Positions 26,054 to 37,227 of a stretch of 64,000 nucleotides of DNA are shown here, piece after piece. How positions within the stretch are numbered: the stretch's first letter is position 1; each line of letters begins with the position of its first letter. Source of the DNA: Diprion similis (lineage: Eukaryota > Arthropoda > Insecta > Hymenoptera > Diprionidae). The stretch covers positions 6,676,493 to 6,740,492 of the forward strand of contig NC_060115.1 in NCBI RefSeq assembly GCF_021155765.1, written 5' to 3'. A program made the translations under genes and the position numbers. The notes under the pieces are model-generated. The model was given only the letters and a program-made list of their open reading frames with translations, was not told the origin of the DNA and searched no databases.

Positions 26054-27085
26054 TTATCCAGTAATTAGTTCGATTGTCGCAGAACTTGGTAGCTGAACTG
26101 CAGCTCGATCAACTGAAGTTAGAGTGTTATTCCTCAGGGAGACTGACTCCAGGTTTGTGAGTCCAGCGAATAAGCCACTCGGCAGAGTCTGGATTTTATT
26201 GTCACTCAAGGTGATCTCCACCACCGACGAAAGGCCTTCGAATGCACCAACTTCTATTACTGAAATCTCGTTATTATAAAGATGTAGAGTTTCCAAACTT
26301 CTCAGACCGATGAATGTGCCTGATCGAATTTCAGATATTTTGTTGTGTTCGAGAGATAACGTTGTCAGTTTAGACAATCCTTTGAATGCCCTTTGATGAA
26401 CGGTTACTATGTCGTTGACATTAATGCTCAGAGAACGAAGTTTACTTAAACCTTTGAAAGTATCGGCTTTTAGTTCTCGTATATTGTTTCTGTCAAAGTG
26501 AAGATATTTTAATTTCTTAAGATTTTTAAACGATTTCGGAGCAACACTAGTTATCTTGTTGTCCTCTAGCTCGAGAGAAGTTATCTTCGAAAGACCAGAA
26601 AATGTTGTTTGATTTATCGTCGCAATCAGATTCTGATGTAGTTGTAACTTTGTTAATTCTGATAGTCCATTAAAACTCCCTTCCGGTATGTAGGTTATCC
26701 TGTTATTGGCCAAGGACAATCTTTCCAAGCGAGGCAATTCTTGAAACAAGTTGGGAATCAGCCTCACTGCGTTGTTTCCAAGGTGCAGATTTTTCAGGTT
26801 CGGCAGGCCCGCGAACGCGCCTGGTTCCAAATCCGAAATTTGATTTCCGGCAAACAGGCTTAGAGTTACTAGTGAAAGATTTTTAAACGCTCCAGGTTTA
26901 ATCGATATCAAATTAAAGTCCAATATTTCTAACCGACCATATTCCCCGCGTTCCGTCACTTCGGTTAAAATACCTTCGACGGAACTGCACACAGTATGGT
27001 ACGAAGACACATGTCTGCAGGTTGGCTGCGCCAGAGCAGGCACAACTGCTAAAACGAAGATTACTGACACTGCACAACGAATCAT
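26054..27085 (-). CDS. Secreted leucine-rich-repeat protein 1
   Basis: Intact single-exon frame of 343 residues. Residues 1-19 are a signal peptide (MIRCAVSVIFVLAVVPALA). Two Cys (23 and 33) follow and probably cap the solenoid. Residues about 51-338 form 12 tandem LRRs of 24 residues of the animal type (LxxLxLxxNxIxxIxxGAFxGL). There is no C-terminal Cys cap, membrane segment or GPI-like tail, so a secreted soluble product is expected. Several N-x-S/T sites are present (for example NLS near residue 69 and NQT). The start is well supported because the signal peptide begins there and the ATG lies 40 bp from a TATA-like palindrome. The nearest relatives are its neighbours at 28497-29516 and 37228-38250. 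The ligand is unknown; extracellular recognition is inferred from the fold. Confidence 0.88.
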   Translation of the reverse strand: MIRCAVSVIFVLAVVPALAQPTCRHVSSYHTVCSSVEGILTEVTERGEYGRLEILDFNLISIKPGAFKNLSLVTLSLFAGNQISDLEPGAFAGLPNLKNLHLGNNAVRLIPNLFQELPRLERLSLANNRITYIPEGSFNGLSELTKLQLHQNLIATINQTTFSGLSKITSLELEDNKITSVAPKSFKNLKKLKYLHFDRNNIRELKADTFKGLSKLRSLSINVNDIVTVHQRAFKGLSKLTTLSLEHNKISEIRSGTFIGLRSLETLHLYNNEISVIEVGAFEGLSSVVEITLSDNKIQTLPSGLFAGLTNLESVSLRNNTLTSVDRAAVQLPSSATIELITG

Positions 27086-27124
27086 GATGCGATGATTTTT
27101 GACGTCTCTCCTCGCTGCTCCGAC

Positions 27125-27170
27125 TACTTAAGTAGAGCCATATCTGAAAGATATCTTTGAACTTTGCCAC
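27125..27170 (-). promoter_or_regulatory. Core promoter of LRR gene 1: TATA-like palindrome and HNF4-like site
   Basis: TACTTAAGTA at 27125-27134 lies about 40 bp upstream of the ATG, aligned with TATTTAAATA of gene 2. Further up, GTGGCAAAGTTCA on the minus strand (27158-27170) is a direct repeat with one-base spacing ending in CAAAGTTCA. This resembles HNF4 or other nuclear-receptor sites and is kept in all three intact paralogues at almost the same distance. Confidence 0.5.
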
Positions 27171-28496
27171 CGTTGTTGGGTAATGGAGATAATAGTTGCG
27201 TGATGTCCACGATAATAATTCAAATGACTGCCAAAATCGTGAAATATAACTACGTTTTTCCCGGAATATACCCGGTGTCTTGATTAAACCGTATCACACA
27301 AGATGAAATTTTGGGGTCGGCCTGTGACAGCCTGATAGTCTATCTGAAACAGTAGGCTACGTTGAAAAAAAATTGGTGCAGATTTCTCAAGACTTCATTT
27401 CGTGTCAATTTAATATCAATGTACCTCTGCCTGATGTTGAATCCTCAAAGTAACGGTACAAATTGTTCTACAATATTAGTGCATATCGGTTAATTATGGT
27501 CAATTTCCACCCCAGTTTTTATAGTACAATGATTGACGTTGGATTTTGATTGCGGACGTACTTCTTATTCACCCTGTTTGTTTGGATTTTATCGTTATTT
27601 CATTTTACGTCACAAAATACGCTTTCGCGGTACTCCTCAATCTCTGACCCTTCAAGTATAACATTTAATTTCGAAATAAAGAGAAAACTTGACTCGTATA
27701 TACCTCGGCCATTTATACCAATCGCGAATCTGACTGTTGCACAAGTCTTATCGTTTGGACTTTGTATGTTATTTTAGCGACAAGATGTTGCTCATTAGTC
27801 TGTATATTGGAGTGGGCCATAGAAGATACATTTTTGGCAGCTTCGTATTTGGAAATAATTCGTGCAGTCAATGACACCTAGTTTGAATTGCAAATTCAAT
27901 CGATACGTAAACTTCAACTTCGTACCTACCTTTACTTGTGATCAGAGTCTTTTCGAAATTGCCTAGAGAACGCTTCGTTTTCACGTTATTACAATAATTA
28001 TTACCGTATACGAACGTTTAGAATCAACAAAAAAAATGAACGAATTCAGAAACGATACGAAAACAAAATATTCAGTATCACATACAATACATTACAATTA
28101 TATGATTATTTTATTTATTAAATTTTGATGTTTTTCATTTTACGTATATGTGTGAGTGAAATGGCATTTTACGCCTGCAAGCCGCGGCTTAGAATTGAAT
28201 TTAACGCACACGCCTGTCAAAAAAGATATTCGCGTGTGGTATTGATTAATCTGATCACACGAACCTGAAACGGAAAGTATCAGGCATTTTTGACAAACAG
28301 TTGCGATATCGTATGAAAAATTATTTATTGGCAGATTTTATCAATCATGTTACGTAATTGGTAATTCACCAGAATTTCTTTCTGTTGAAGGGTTTTATAA
28401 AGCTTATTACATAGCAGTTAACTTAACATAACTTTTTTCAATTACATTGCCTATTTCACAAACAAAATTTTCGCTTGAAAAGTAGAACGTAATCAA
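27171..28496. other. Spacer between LRR genes 1 and 2
   Basis: The left part (to about 27690) is duplicated upstream flank of gene 1. The rest is AT-rich and featureless except for AATAAA on the minus strand at 28324-28329, a likely poly(A) signal for gene 2. I see no gene. Confidence 0.6.
28324..28329 (-). terminator. Polyadenylation signal of LRR gene 2
   Basis: AATAAA on the minus strand about 170 bp past the stop of the LRR gene at 28497-29516. Confidence 0.4.
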
Positions 28497-29516
28497 TCAC
28501 TCGATTGTCACAGAACTTGATAACTGAACTGCAGTTCGGTTAACTGCAGTCAGAGTGTTATTATTCAGGACGACTTTCTCCAGGTTCGTGAGTCCGGCGA
28601 ATAAGCCACTCGGTAGAATTTGGATTATATTGTTACTCAGACTGATCCTTTCCACTGATGAGAGACCGTCGAATGCGCCAGCTTCTATTACAGAAATCTC
28701 GTTGTCATGAAGATACAGATTTTTTAAACTGTTCAGATCGATGAAAGTGCCTGATCGAATTGTGGATATTTTGTTGAAGTCAAGATATAACGTGCGCAGC
28801 TTAGACAATTCTCTGAATGCCCCTTCAGAAACGGTTACAATGTCGTTGAAAGAAATTGTTAGAAAATCAAGTTTCGTCAAACCTTTGAAGGTTTGGGCTC
28901 GCAGTTCTCTGATATTGTTTCTTGCCAAGTACAAATATTTCAATTCCTGCAGACTTTCGAATGAATTAGGAGCAATAGTGGTTATTTCGTTGTTCTCGAG
29001 GTTCAGACTAAATAACTTCGGAAGGCCAGAAAATGTTGTTTGATTTATCGTTGCAATTAAATTCCAATCTAGCATTAAAACTGTTAATTGTGATAGTCCT
29101 TCGAAAGTCCCCTCTGGCAGGTAGGTAATGTTATTATTGGACAACAATAACGCTTCCAAGTGAGGCAAATAGTGAAACAAGTTGGGAATCAGCCTCACTG
29201 CGTTGTTTCCAAGGTGCAAATTTTTCAGGTTCGGCAGGCCTGCGAACGCACCTGGCTCCAGATCCGAAATTCGATTTCCTTGAAGAAGGTATAGATTTTG
29301 TATTGACAGATTTTTAAATGCTCCAGGTTTAATCGATGTCAAATTCATGTCCCATATTTGCAAACGATAGGAGCGCTTTCGTTGCGTTACTTCGGTTAAA
29401 ACACCTTCGACAGAACTGCACAGTGTGTAGTAAGATGACACATTTCTGCAGGTTGGCTCTGTCTGAGCAAGCACAACTGCTAAAACAAAAATTACTGACA
29501 CTGCACAACGAATCAT
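28497..29516 (-). CDS. Secreted leucine-rich-repeat protein 2
   Basis: Intact single-exon frame of 339 residues, co-linear with protein 1: same signal peptide start (MIRCAVSVIFVLAVV), Cys at 23 and 33, 12 LRRs, and a similar end (AVQLSSSVTIE) that stops four residues earlier. Residues 83-114 are identical to the same positions of protein 1, while most other repeats differ at the exposed x positions of the LxLxx strand. This fits a tandem duplicate that has diverged on one face, or has been partly homogenised by gene conversion. No membrane anchor is present. Promoter elements are shared with the other copies. Function is unknown; secreted binding or recognition is inferred. Confidence 0.88.
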   Translation of the reverse strand: MIRCAVSVIFVLAVVLAQTEPTCRNVSSYYTLCSSVEGVLTEVTQRKRSYRLQIWDMNLTSIKPGAFKNLSIQNLYLLQGNRISDLEPGAFAGLPNLKNLHLGNNAVRLIPNLFHYLPHLEALLLSNNNITYLPEGTFEGLSQLTVLMLDWNLIATINQTTFSGLPKLFSLNLENNEITTIAPNSFESLQELKYLYLARNNIRELRAQTFKGLTKLDFLTISFNDIVTVSEGAFRELSKLRTLYLDFNKISTIRSGTFIDLNSLKNLYLHDNEISVIEAGAFDGLSSVERISLSNNIIQILPSGLFAGLTNLEKVVLNNNTLTAVNRTAVQLSSSVTIE

Positions 29517-29551
29517 GATTCTTTTCTGATGTATCGCCTTGCTGCTTCGAC

Positions 29552-29597
29552 TATTTAAATAGAGCCATATCTAAAGCATATCTTTGAACTTTGCCAC
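29552..29597 (-). promoter_or_regulatory. Core promoter of LRR gene 2: TATA-like palindrome and HNF4-like site
   Basis: The palindrome TATTTAAATA (29552-29561) lies 36 bp upstream of the ATG. GTGGCAAAGTTCA on the minus strand (29585-29597) lies 69 bp upstream. With a TATA box this close, the 5' leader would be only about 5-15 bases. Confidence 0.5.
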
Positions 29598-30584
29598 CGT
29601 TGTTGCGTAATGAAGATAATGATGTCCACGATAATCATTCAGATGACTGCCAAAAACTTGAAATATAACTACGTTTTTTCCGGACTTTACCTGGTGTGTA
29701 TTCTACGCTGTGTCACACGGGATAAAATTTGTCAGTCTATCTCTAGCTAAAGTTGAATTCTCGTACGAATCATAAAAATTGATCTACGTTAGTAGTGTGC
29801 ATCGGCTAATTTTGGGCATTTTAAACACACATTTTTGTATAGTGATTGATGTTCGATTTTAATTGAAGAGGTACTTCTCATTCACACCATTTGTTGGGAT
29901 TTTTTTACTATCACATTTCATCTTGGATAATATGTCGCAAGTGCTGGGATTTTATGATTATTGCATTTCATTTTACATAATATCCTTACACGGTCAGATA
30001 ATCACTCTATGCGATACTCGTCGATCTCTGACCCTTCAAGTGTAAGATGTAATTTCGAATTATCGAAAAAAATCTCACAACATGCCAATGAATATTATAT
30101 ATATATATATAATATTAACTGTCCAAGTTTCACTCTGATCTCTTAAGCGGTATATGAGTTTTGAATCCCCGCGTTTTCGACAACGCGTCCTTATAAGCAT
30201 CGAAATCGCTAGTGTTCAGCGCATCTTCCAAGAGTGCATTCCAAAATTATCACTCTCGCTGCCTCTGTTCTATGCCAGCTAATTTCGGAACGCATCCTAT
30301 AGCGCAGCTATACATGAAGTCCAATTTTCCTCTGCGGCATGCCCCTCTTAACGACAAGCGCATTCATTTCGGCCGGAAGTTGTCTGCGTCATCACGTGTG
30401 GTCGAGTTTACCTTCTCGGCTTTCATCTATTTGTTGTCGCAAGGCGGCCATTATTGTGAATTTCATTCTTGGCGTGGTGTCTGACCGGCTGGATGTGGTT
30501 GAATTTTCGATATTTTCCATATTTTCACGAATCTTCTTCGAGTTTTATTTAATCAAAGTTAAGGGATTTTACTAATCCGTCACG
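29598..30584. other. Duplicated upstream flank of LRR gene 2 and promoter region of API5
   Basis: The left half matches the upstream flank of LRR gene 1. From about 30140 the sequence becomes GC-richer and leads into API5, including GGCGGCCATTATTG at about 30443-30456, a YY1-like motif typical of housekeeping start regions. The ORF at 30212-30484 shows no domain and is taken as leader or promoter sequence. The API5 transcription start was not located. Confidence 0.45.
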
Positions 30585-33500
30585 ATGAGTACCGACAGCA
30601 TCGAGAAGTTGTATAAAAATTTTGGCATACTAGCTGATGCCAAGGATAAACTAGCCGAGGTTTGTAATTCCTACCGTTGCAGCGTTGGCTTGGTTATACT
30701 TCCCTATTGTTTCAAATCTCGTTTCGCTATTTTTGCCGAATTATTCTTGCTATCGCAACGCGGAATGTTAAACATCTGATTAGCCCGCAAAGTTCGGACA
30801 TAACCTACAAACATAGTTCGTTTCTGAAAAAGAAAGAGAATACAGATTATCGCTAACCTGTTAACCCTTCTAATAGTTTCATCTGTGTAAAATTGTCTTA
30901 TAATTTTTTTAATCAACTTCTAGCATGAAAAGGAGTACATGGAAATCCTCACCGCGGTGAAAGGAACGCCTAAAGAAAAGCGGCTTGCTTCGCAATTCAT
31001 CGCCAGATTTTTTAAACACTTCCCCAAACTCGCAGACCAGGCAATCGATGCACATCTTGATCTCTGCGAAGATGAAGACATTGCTGTAAGTACTTACTCA
31101 GCAGTAAACAATCATTATGTTGGCTATTCTGTAAGATCTATAGTTCATCTTCCATCGCCAACAAAACCAGTTATAATAATTATGTGAACCTTGAATAACT
31201 ATTAATTATCCATGATAAGCGTACTTGTACAGTCGTTATTTAAAATTTATTTAGCACAAACAATGTGCTCCAGTATTTTTTCAACATCTCGCCTCATTTC
31301 TCTGACTATTTATATTTCCGTTTGTGATTCAACTGTTGCATCTGAACCCAAAACTATGTGTATTCATTAAATAGCAGCAAAAACGTATGCATATACAGCT
31401 ACTGAATTTATCTAATTTAAATACTATATATATTGTGTTTGGTTTATCAGCCAGATGTTCTCCCACTCTGCTACCAACCATCACCTATCGCTTACTAATA
31501 ATTTTCCCTGTTTATTATAGTTATCTTATATCCTCCTTCCTGTGTTCTTATTTCCGTATTCATATAGACTGTGATTGGTGTTGTCAGTTGCTACTGCACT
31601 TGCTCAGCTGCACATGTTTCCCAATTACTATAAACTTCTGCATTTTTTCTCATAGGTTCACCCCCATTTTCCGAATGATTTTTACTTCATCTTTCATAAA
31701 GTACATTAGTTATCGTTGAATTCCTCAAATCTCTTTTGTACAAATCAACTTCATATCCTTCAACTTGATCGTGAACAATAAACTTGTAGTAATACATTGG
31801 CTTGAACTGTGAAAATCAATTTCATTCAAGTTTTATCATCGCTCACATGTTATGTACCACTGATTGGAAACTACTAAAGCGAATGAAAAAAGTAATAACT
31901 GCAATGAAGCATCATGAAATTGACTCTGGTATGATCACTTTTCTTTGTAATCTAGTGCTTTATTTTCGAACTTTGTTACTTCTATGACAACAGCGCTGAA
32001 AACTCGATTCGGGAAAGCATAAGGACGCAAACATGGCCTACGTGGACATGTCAGTTTGTCCCTTCTAGAAATTCAAAATACACTGAATACACAATAATAA
32101 CACTTCAAGGTATTGTGATGTGTAAGGAATTTCAGCAATTGGTGAAATCTGGAGACTTCCATTTATCAAAGTTTTAGAACATGCCAAAATAAAATCCAGC
32201 TCAATTGAAATAGCTTGTAACAAATGAAAAAGTAGTAGCATAACATCAGTGAAACAATATTTATCACCTTGTGTTCTACATTGACGTTCCGATTGACAAT
32301 GAAGATTTTTATGATGCATACTGAATTTTTTGATGGCAGTTAGCATCCTAGTTGATCCCACAGCTCCCAAAACATGACTCATAAAAATTAGTTATAATCA
32401 GCGACTAACTGATTTTGTTTATCTTTAACAACCGTTCCGTTTTCCCATTATTATTGTTTTACCATCTCTTCTGTATCACTTTGTACAGACGGATTTTGTA
32501 ATTAAAACAACGTAAGTAAAATTCAATACAGGTCTTTCAATAATACCCCACAATTTGCAAGTTTACTTTCACATAATGATTCATCACATTCCTGTTGACT
32601 TTACAGATTAGAAAGCAAGCTATTAAAGATTTGCCGTCATTGTGCAAAGAGAACAAAGAACATACTGCCCGGATCGCTGATATATTGGCGCAATTGTTGT
32701 TAGCGCAAGATCCGTCAGAATTGGCTGTTGTTCAAAACAGTATTATGTCGCTAATAAAAAATGATCCAAAAGGCAAGTGTACCACCAAATACTTCAAGTT
32801 TGTAGTCAATGAGAGAAATACATCTGACTCGACGAAGACTCTACTGTGGAATTTTTTCACGCATGCTAAGTTTCGATTTTTAATTAACTTATTATTCACA
32901 TGTACAGGTGCCATCAGTGGATTTTTCAGTCAGATTTTAAACGGCGACGACGGAGCTCGAGAACGTTGCATTAAATTTTTAGCTACCAAACTAAAGGCTG
33001 TTGGCCATGATATCATAACTAAAGAACCAGAAGATTTACTGATTGTTGAGTGCAAGAAAGTATTACAGGTGAAAAATTCAGTTCTTTCCTTTTACAGCAA
33101 CCCTTTTTTTTGGATTTGTCCAGTAAATTTTATTGCAATTGATGATCAATTTTCTACAGGATGTCACAGCTGATGAATTTCACTCCATTATGGAAGTACT
33201 GGCATGGACCAGACTGGGGTCCACAGTTACTGGGCAACAAGAGTTGATTGATATTATTGTTGAACAAGCTGAGCTTTCAATTCCCTTTAAGCACACCAAC
33301 GAAGAGCAGTGGAGTCGACTTGTGCAATGCATTAAACATGCCCTACCATTTTTCAACGTGAGTGAAGCTTTTGTTGTATATCAACCTTCAATGTCGTTTC
33401 AATACCTAACTAGAATTATACTGTTATTTTTTTTCAGTCACAAGTTGATTCGTCCAGATTCGTTTGTTACATATGCGTTCAAGTCCTACCCCATTTGTCT

Positions 33501-34744
33501 TTAATCACGGGACCTGAGGGCAGAGATCCACAATTGGAACTTTTAAAACTTCTTGCTGAACTAACTACTTACTGTGGAACAATCGAGAAACCTGAAGAGA
33601 AAGTACAGCAGATATACAATGCTCTTGTTGTAAGTATTTTAATATGAAATATTATGATGTGAATAATTTGAAAATATTTTATGCTTTTATTTATTACTTA
33701 TTTATGTTACCAACAGACGTACATGCCTCTACCCCCAGAAACCGATTTGCCTGAGCTACCAAAGCTCCAATTCAGTCACGTTGAATGTCTGATGTACACT
33801 TTTCATAAACTTGGCAAACAAGTCCCAGAATTTTTGACTCGTGATGCGGATCAACTGAAAGAGTTCAGACTGAGGTTACAATATTTTGCAAGGGGCATTC
33901 AGGGTTACATAAAGAAGCTCAGAGAAGCTATAAGTGGAAAAAGTGAAGAGCAGTTGAAATCCGACGAAAATCAAATGAAAGTTGTTGCACTTAAAACAAC
34001 CAACAATATCAACACTTTAATTAAAGACCTATTCCACTCACCACCGAGCTACAAAAGCATCATACATCTTTCATGGAAAGCCTCTACAAATGACAAAAAA
34101 GTAAAAAACATAAACCTGTAATGTGCGATCTAACACATTAAATACTTTATCTGTACGATGACATAATTTTAAATTCATAATTAGAATAAGGAGCAAAATT
34201 GTTAATTTAATTTTTCGCCTCATTTCAGACTGAAAAAGCATCACCAGGACAAAAGAGACACACACCGATTACATTTGGTAACGATAATGTACCGAACAAA
34301 CGCAGCAAAGACGATAATAAAGGGAACAAACGAGAAATTTACACACCTCCCAGTGGCAAATACAGCTCTAACATATCTTCAAATTATGGTGAGTATGTTC
34401 AAAGAATTGATGTACTTCCTGATGTCATCTGATTGAAAAATGTAGCCAAAGCTGACAGTGGTTAAAAACGTTGCTTGCCAGTCGTGTCAAAAAGTGTAAA
34501 ACAAATCGAAATCATGGATGCTTTAAATTGTCTGCCAATTTTGGAATTTCTGGAACTGTATTCTCGTAAATTGTAATTATTTTGCACAGACTTACGTATT
34601 GCATACTTCGTTGTTGTTAACTGATATATTATTGTCTTTTTTTTTTCAGGAAATCGTGGAAGATTCAGGGGAAATCGATCGGGCGGTGGACGTGGCGGAG
34701 GGTACAGAGCGCGTGGTCGTGGATGGCGAAGGAGTACGTACTAA
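30585..34744 (+). CDS. API5: Apoptosis inhibitor 5 (API5/AAC-11), complete, nine coding exons
   Basis: Exons: 30585-30659, 30924-31085, 32607-32772, 32908-33068, 33160-33357, 33438-33629, 33717-34100, 34229-34388, 34650-34744. All phases agree and give 530 residues (human API5 about 524). API5 is a nuclear HEAT/ARM-like helical scaffold that suppresses E2F1-induced and caspase-linked apoptosis. Family landmarks are present: an N-terminus with LYKNFGILADAKDKLAE, then KEKRLASQFIARFFKHFP, LDLCEDEDIAIRKQAIKDLP, FFSQILNG, the central YMPLPPE and RLQYFARGIQ, TNNINTLIKDLFHSPPSYKS, a basic nuclear-localisation stretch at about 469-483, PPSGKYSSN, and an Arg/Gly-rich tail. The start ATG is the first in frame and matches the family N-terminus. 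Intron 3 (32773-32907) uses a GC donor. Intron 2 is the longest (1.5 kb). The gene lies inside the LRR cluster on the opposite strand. Confidence 0.96.
32773..32907 (+). other. API5 intron 3: GC-AG intron, 135 bp, open in frame
   Basis: The donor is AAAAG|GCAAGT and the acceptor ATGTACAG|GT. Only this pair joins NDPK-G to AISGFFSQIL in phase 1. A GT three bases downstream shifts the frame. The intron is exactly 45 codons long and has no in-frame stop, so a retained form would be translatable. GC donors are a small known class and are often alternatively spliced. Confidence 0.88.
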
Positions 34745-35995
34745 GTTTGAGCCTGTGCAAATGACGTAAAATAAGCAATGAGTCCGAAGGAGATGTGGAA
34801 AATATTTATGCAAAGACTAAAACTAATTACGAGCTATAAAATTGGCTAAAAGAGATTTGAAGAGTGAAAAATGCGATGTGAAAAACTTGTGCGAAAGAAG
34901 ATTATTTCTAAAAAAGAAGCTGTACCGTTACTGCCACGAATGGACGTAAGATGTGGCAGCTTGAAAGTATGCTTTGTATGTTTTCAAGTGTCAGTCTCAT
35001 CTCAATTAACACTCTACAAATGAAGGAAAGACTCGAGACGTTGATCGAAACATAAAAACCGAAGCAGCTTGTGTTGATCCGTTGTATTTTGCACTTGTGA
35101 CACTGAAAGTGTTCAATTTTGTTTGCAAATCTATGTACAGTCAGGCATTGATTCACCTTGATTAATACCTCTGGGATCAGGGAAAATGGAGATACTGATA
35201 GAGAAAAAGATGGAAGCAACGTGATTTGTGCCCATTCGTTATATTTACTACTCGTGGCGCTCAAAATTCTAATTTTTATATCTAATTTTGCTGAGCGCAA
35301 TTTTAATCGATGGTTAAACATTCAAAATTGAAGCAGTTAATATCCAGTTAATTTGACCAACAATGAGATCAACTTTGTACTCTACATAAAAAGGCGAATG
35401 AAGAACGCTCCAAGCAGCTTCTAGAAGCTAAGAAAATCTGCTCAATGATCTTTGAATCGAGAGATTACATATGGGCGTCAGTATGTCAAGAAAGAAGAAT
35501 TTTACTCCTATTACCGTTGTTGGTAACAATATGCAGATTGAAAAATTTCCCGCTACCGAAGTCACGAATCAGCTACCTGCCAATTCTTGTCAAATGAAAA
35601 ACAGCCACTGGTCTGCTAGAGGATTTTAATTTACTCGTCAATCAGCAATCGATGTGAAACTTATGTTCTACAATCTACAATGATTTCCCTACTACCTTTC
35701 CCATTGTAGAATTTTGATCCCTATCCTTCTCTCCGTCCGTTAGTGTTTGCGTTTTTACAGTTGCAGAAGGTCAAGACAGCAGCAGCTACAGGATGGAAGT
35801 TTTTGTATAGCCAAAGACATACTTGACGAAACGATAAATAATCTGTACTTTCCTATAAAGTATAAATTATACTTCTGCTCATTACATATGCTCGTATTCG
35901 TGTTGTGAATTGTTTTTCACGAAATTGTTATACCAAATTACGTTTGAATATTTATTTTTATTTTTTTATTTCAATAAACTCGTATAAAATATTTT
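34745..35995 (+). other. 3' untranslated region of API5
   Basis: From the stop codon to just past the first good AATAAA (35973-35978). AT-rich, no coding signal. A minus-strand frame at 34908-35321 has no recognisable domain. Confidence 0.55.
35973..35978 (+). terminator. Polyadenylation signal of API5
   Basis: AATAAA in a T-rich setting about 1.23 kb past the stop codon, followed within 25 bp by a TTTTGTCTTTATG stretch that could be the downstream U/GU element. Confidence 0.5.
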
Positions 35996-36793
35996 GTCTT
36001 TATGTTTAATTTTCTATTGCATTACTTTTTTTTATTATACTAATCTTTAATGACCGCTGATCCAATTTTTCACTACTTTTTGATGAAATGTCTGGACAAT
36101 TCGGTCCTGATTATATGTAACCAAGTATTTCTTTGGCTGCCGTTATCTCATGATTTATTTTCATTCAGGTTTCAGGTATCAAAACGAAACTGCAGCCAAG
36201 GGTAAGCTGTGCTGCGAGAGACGAACAAGAAACTGCTAAATTTATCTGTTTCAGGTGCCTGCAGTCCGGGTTCCTTTCTGTGGTATCAGAAGCTATAAAC
36301 TAATGAAATTCATTCTTTCAGATAAACAAGTGCCGGAAATATAATGTTTAGGTAGTTGTTTGATATGTGTTGTATATGATGGTAGCTGTTGAATAAGGTG
36401 AGTTAATAATTGCAGTTTTTCATCGCCTTGCTTCCCTTTCCCATCATCAACCGAAAAGTTTCATGTTATCTGTAGTTTTGTGAATATATCTTTATTATTA
36501 TCCTAATAAAAACGATTTTCATTCTTCATCAACAATTGTTATCGTACTGCTATACTTTTCCCACTTACAATAAGAATTTAGCTGAAGAGACGACAGTAAT
36601 AAGGAATAAGGTGAAGAATATACGATTTTCATATTTTATTATTGACATTTATATTGACTAATGATATTTTCATGGACCATAACTACATCGTTGAGGAATA
36701 ATAATTATTTCATCCAACCAAAGTGGTAAATTAAAGTATAAAACCATTTAGCATACAATGCTTAAGTGCTAAACATCGGTAGTTATAACAGAA
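35996..36793. other. Spacer between API5 and the LRR relic
   Basis: AT-rich, no gene and no obvious repeat. It contains AATAAA on the minus strand at 36635-36640, which could serve LRR gene 3 or its relic. Confidence 0.5.
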
Positions 36794-37036
36794 TTAAAAT
36801 CTAGATAATCGAGTGCAGTTTCTATCAATTTTAGTTGAACTTTTATCAGCTAGGCACATCAAGCTAAGATGAGGTAATCTCGCACACAGATCATTTAGTA
36901 GAATGTTTATTATATTGTTGAAAAAGTAGTTTTTTTGAGCTACGACACGTGCCGAAGCATGCAATATTTTCCTACTAAGCACATTAGCTGGTCTGCTACT
37001 ATTGGTAGAAACTTTTGTTATCGTAATATCAACCAA
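36794..37036 (-). pseudogene. Decayed C-terminal fragment of a fourth LRR gene
   Basis: The minus-strand frame contains NNIINILLND, ARLPHLSLMCLADKS and STKIDRNCTRL. These align position by position with the last repeats of LRR protein 3 (NNRIHTLPNN, VGLTRINLIYMANNT, LTQIDKTSVQL). The DNA aligns as well: TCTATCAATTTTAGTTGAAC against TTTATCAATTTGCGTCAAAG. The leucine pattern has drifted and no signal peptide or earlier repeats are found before gene 3 begins, so this is a truncated, non-functional copy. The match was seen by eye. Confidence 0.55.
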
Positions 37037-37227
37037 TATTCTCTAATAAATAATCACTAAAGATTTGTCCATTTTATCTTGCAGTTGACGATATCAGAAG
37101 TAACACAGCTGCTTTGGAAATATGAATTGGCTACTTCTGATGCCTAAGTTTTAAGCTATTCATAACTTCTGTCGTGTCCGTATTCATAGCAAGTTTGAAA
37201 TTAATCTTCAAGGTATCCGGTAGTATC

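Larger units (their letters stand above)
25950..27690 (-). repeat. Tandem duplication unit A (pairs with about 28320-30070)
   Basis: The two left LRR genes sit in a duplicated segment. Similarity is visible in the 3' flank (GTTCGATTGTCGCAGAACTT against CTCGATTGTCACAGAACTT), through the gene, and about 600 bp upstream to the matching strings CAATCTCTGACCCTTCAAGT at about 27640 and CGATCTCTGACCCTTCAAGT at about 30022. The second unit carries an extra internal repeat of a CATTTCAT-containing stretch at about 29915-29985. Confidence 0.7.

Noticed and set aside
31387-31719. 110-codon hydrophobic frame inside API5 intron 2
   Set aside because: AT-rich, Leu/Ile/Ser/Tyr-dominated composition without a domain; intronic chance frame.
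32595-33173. One 192-codon API5 exon reading through 32773-32907
   Set aside because: The 44 inserted residues have no counterpart in API5 family proteins, and splice signals flank them. Kept as a possible retained intron only.
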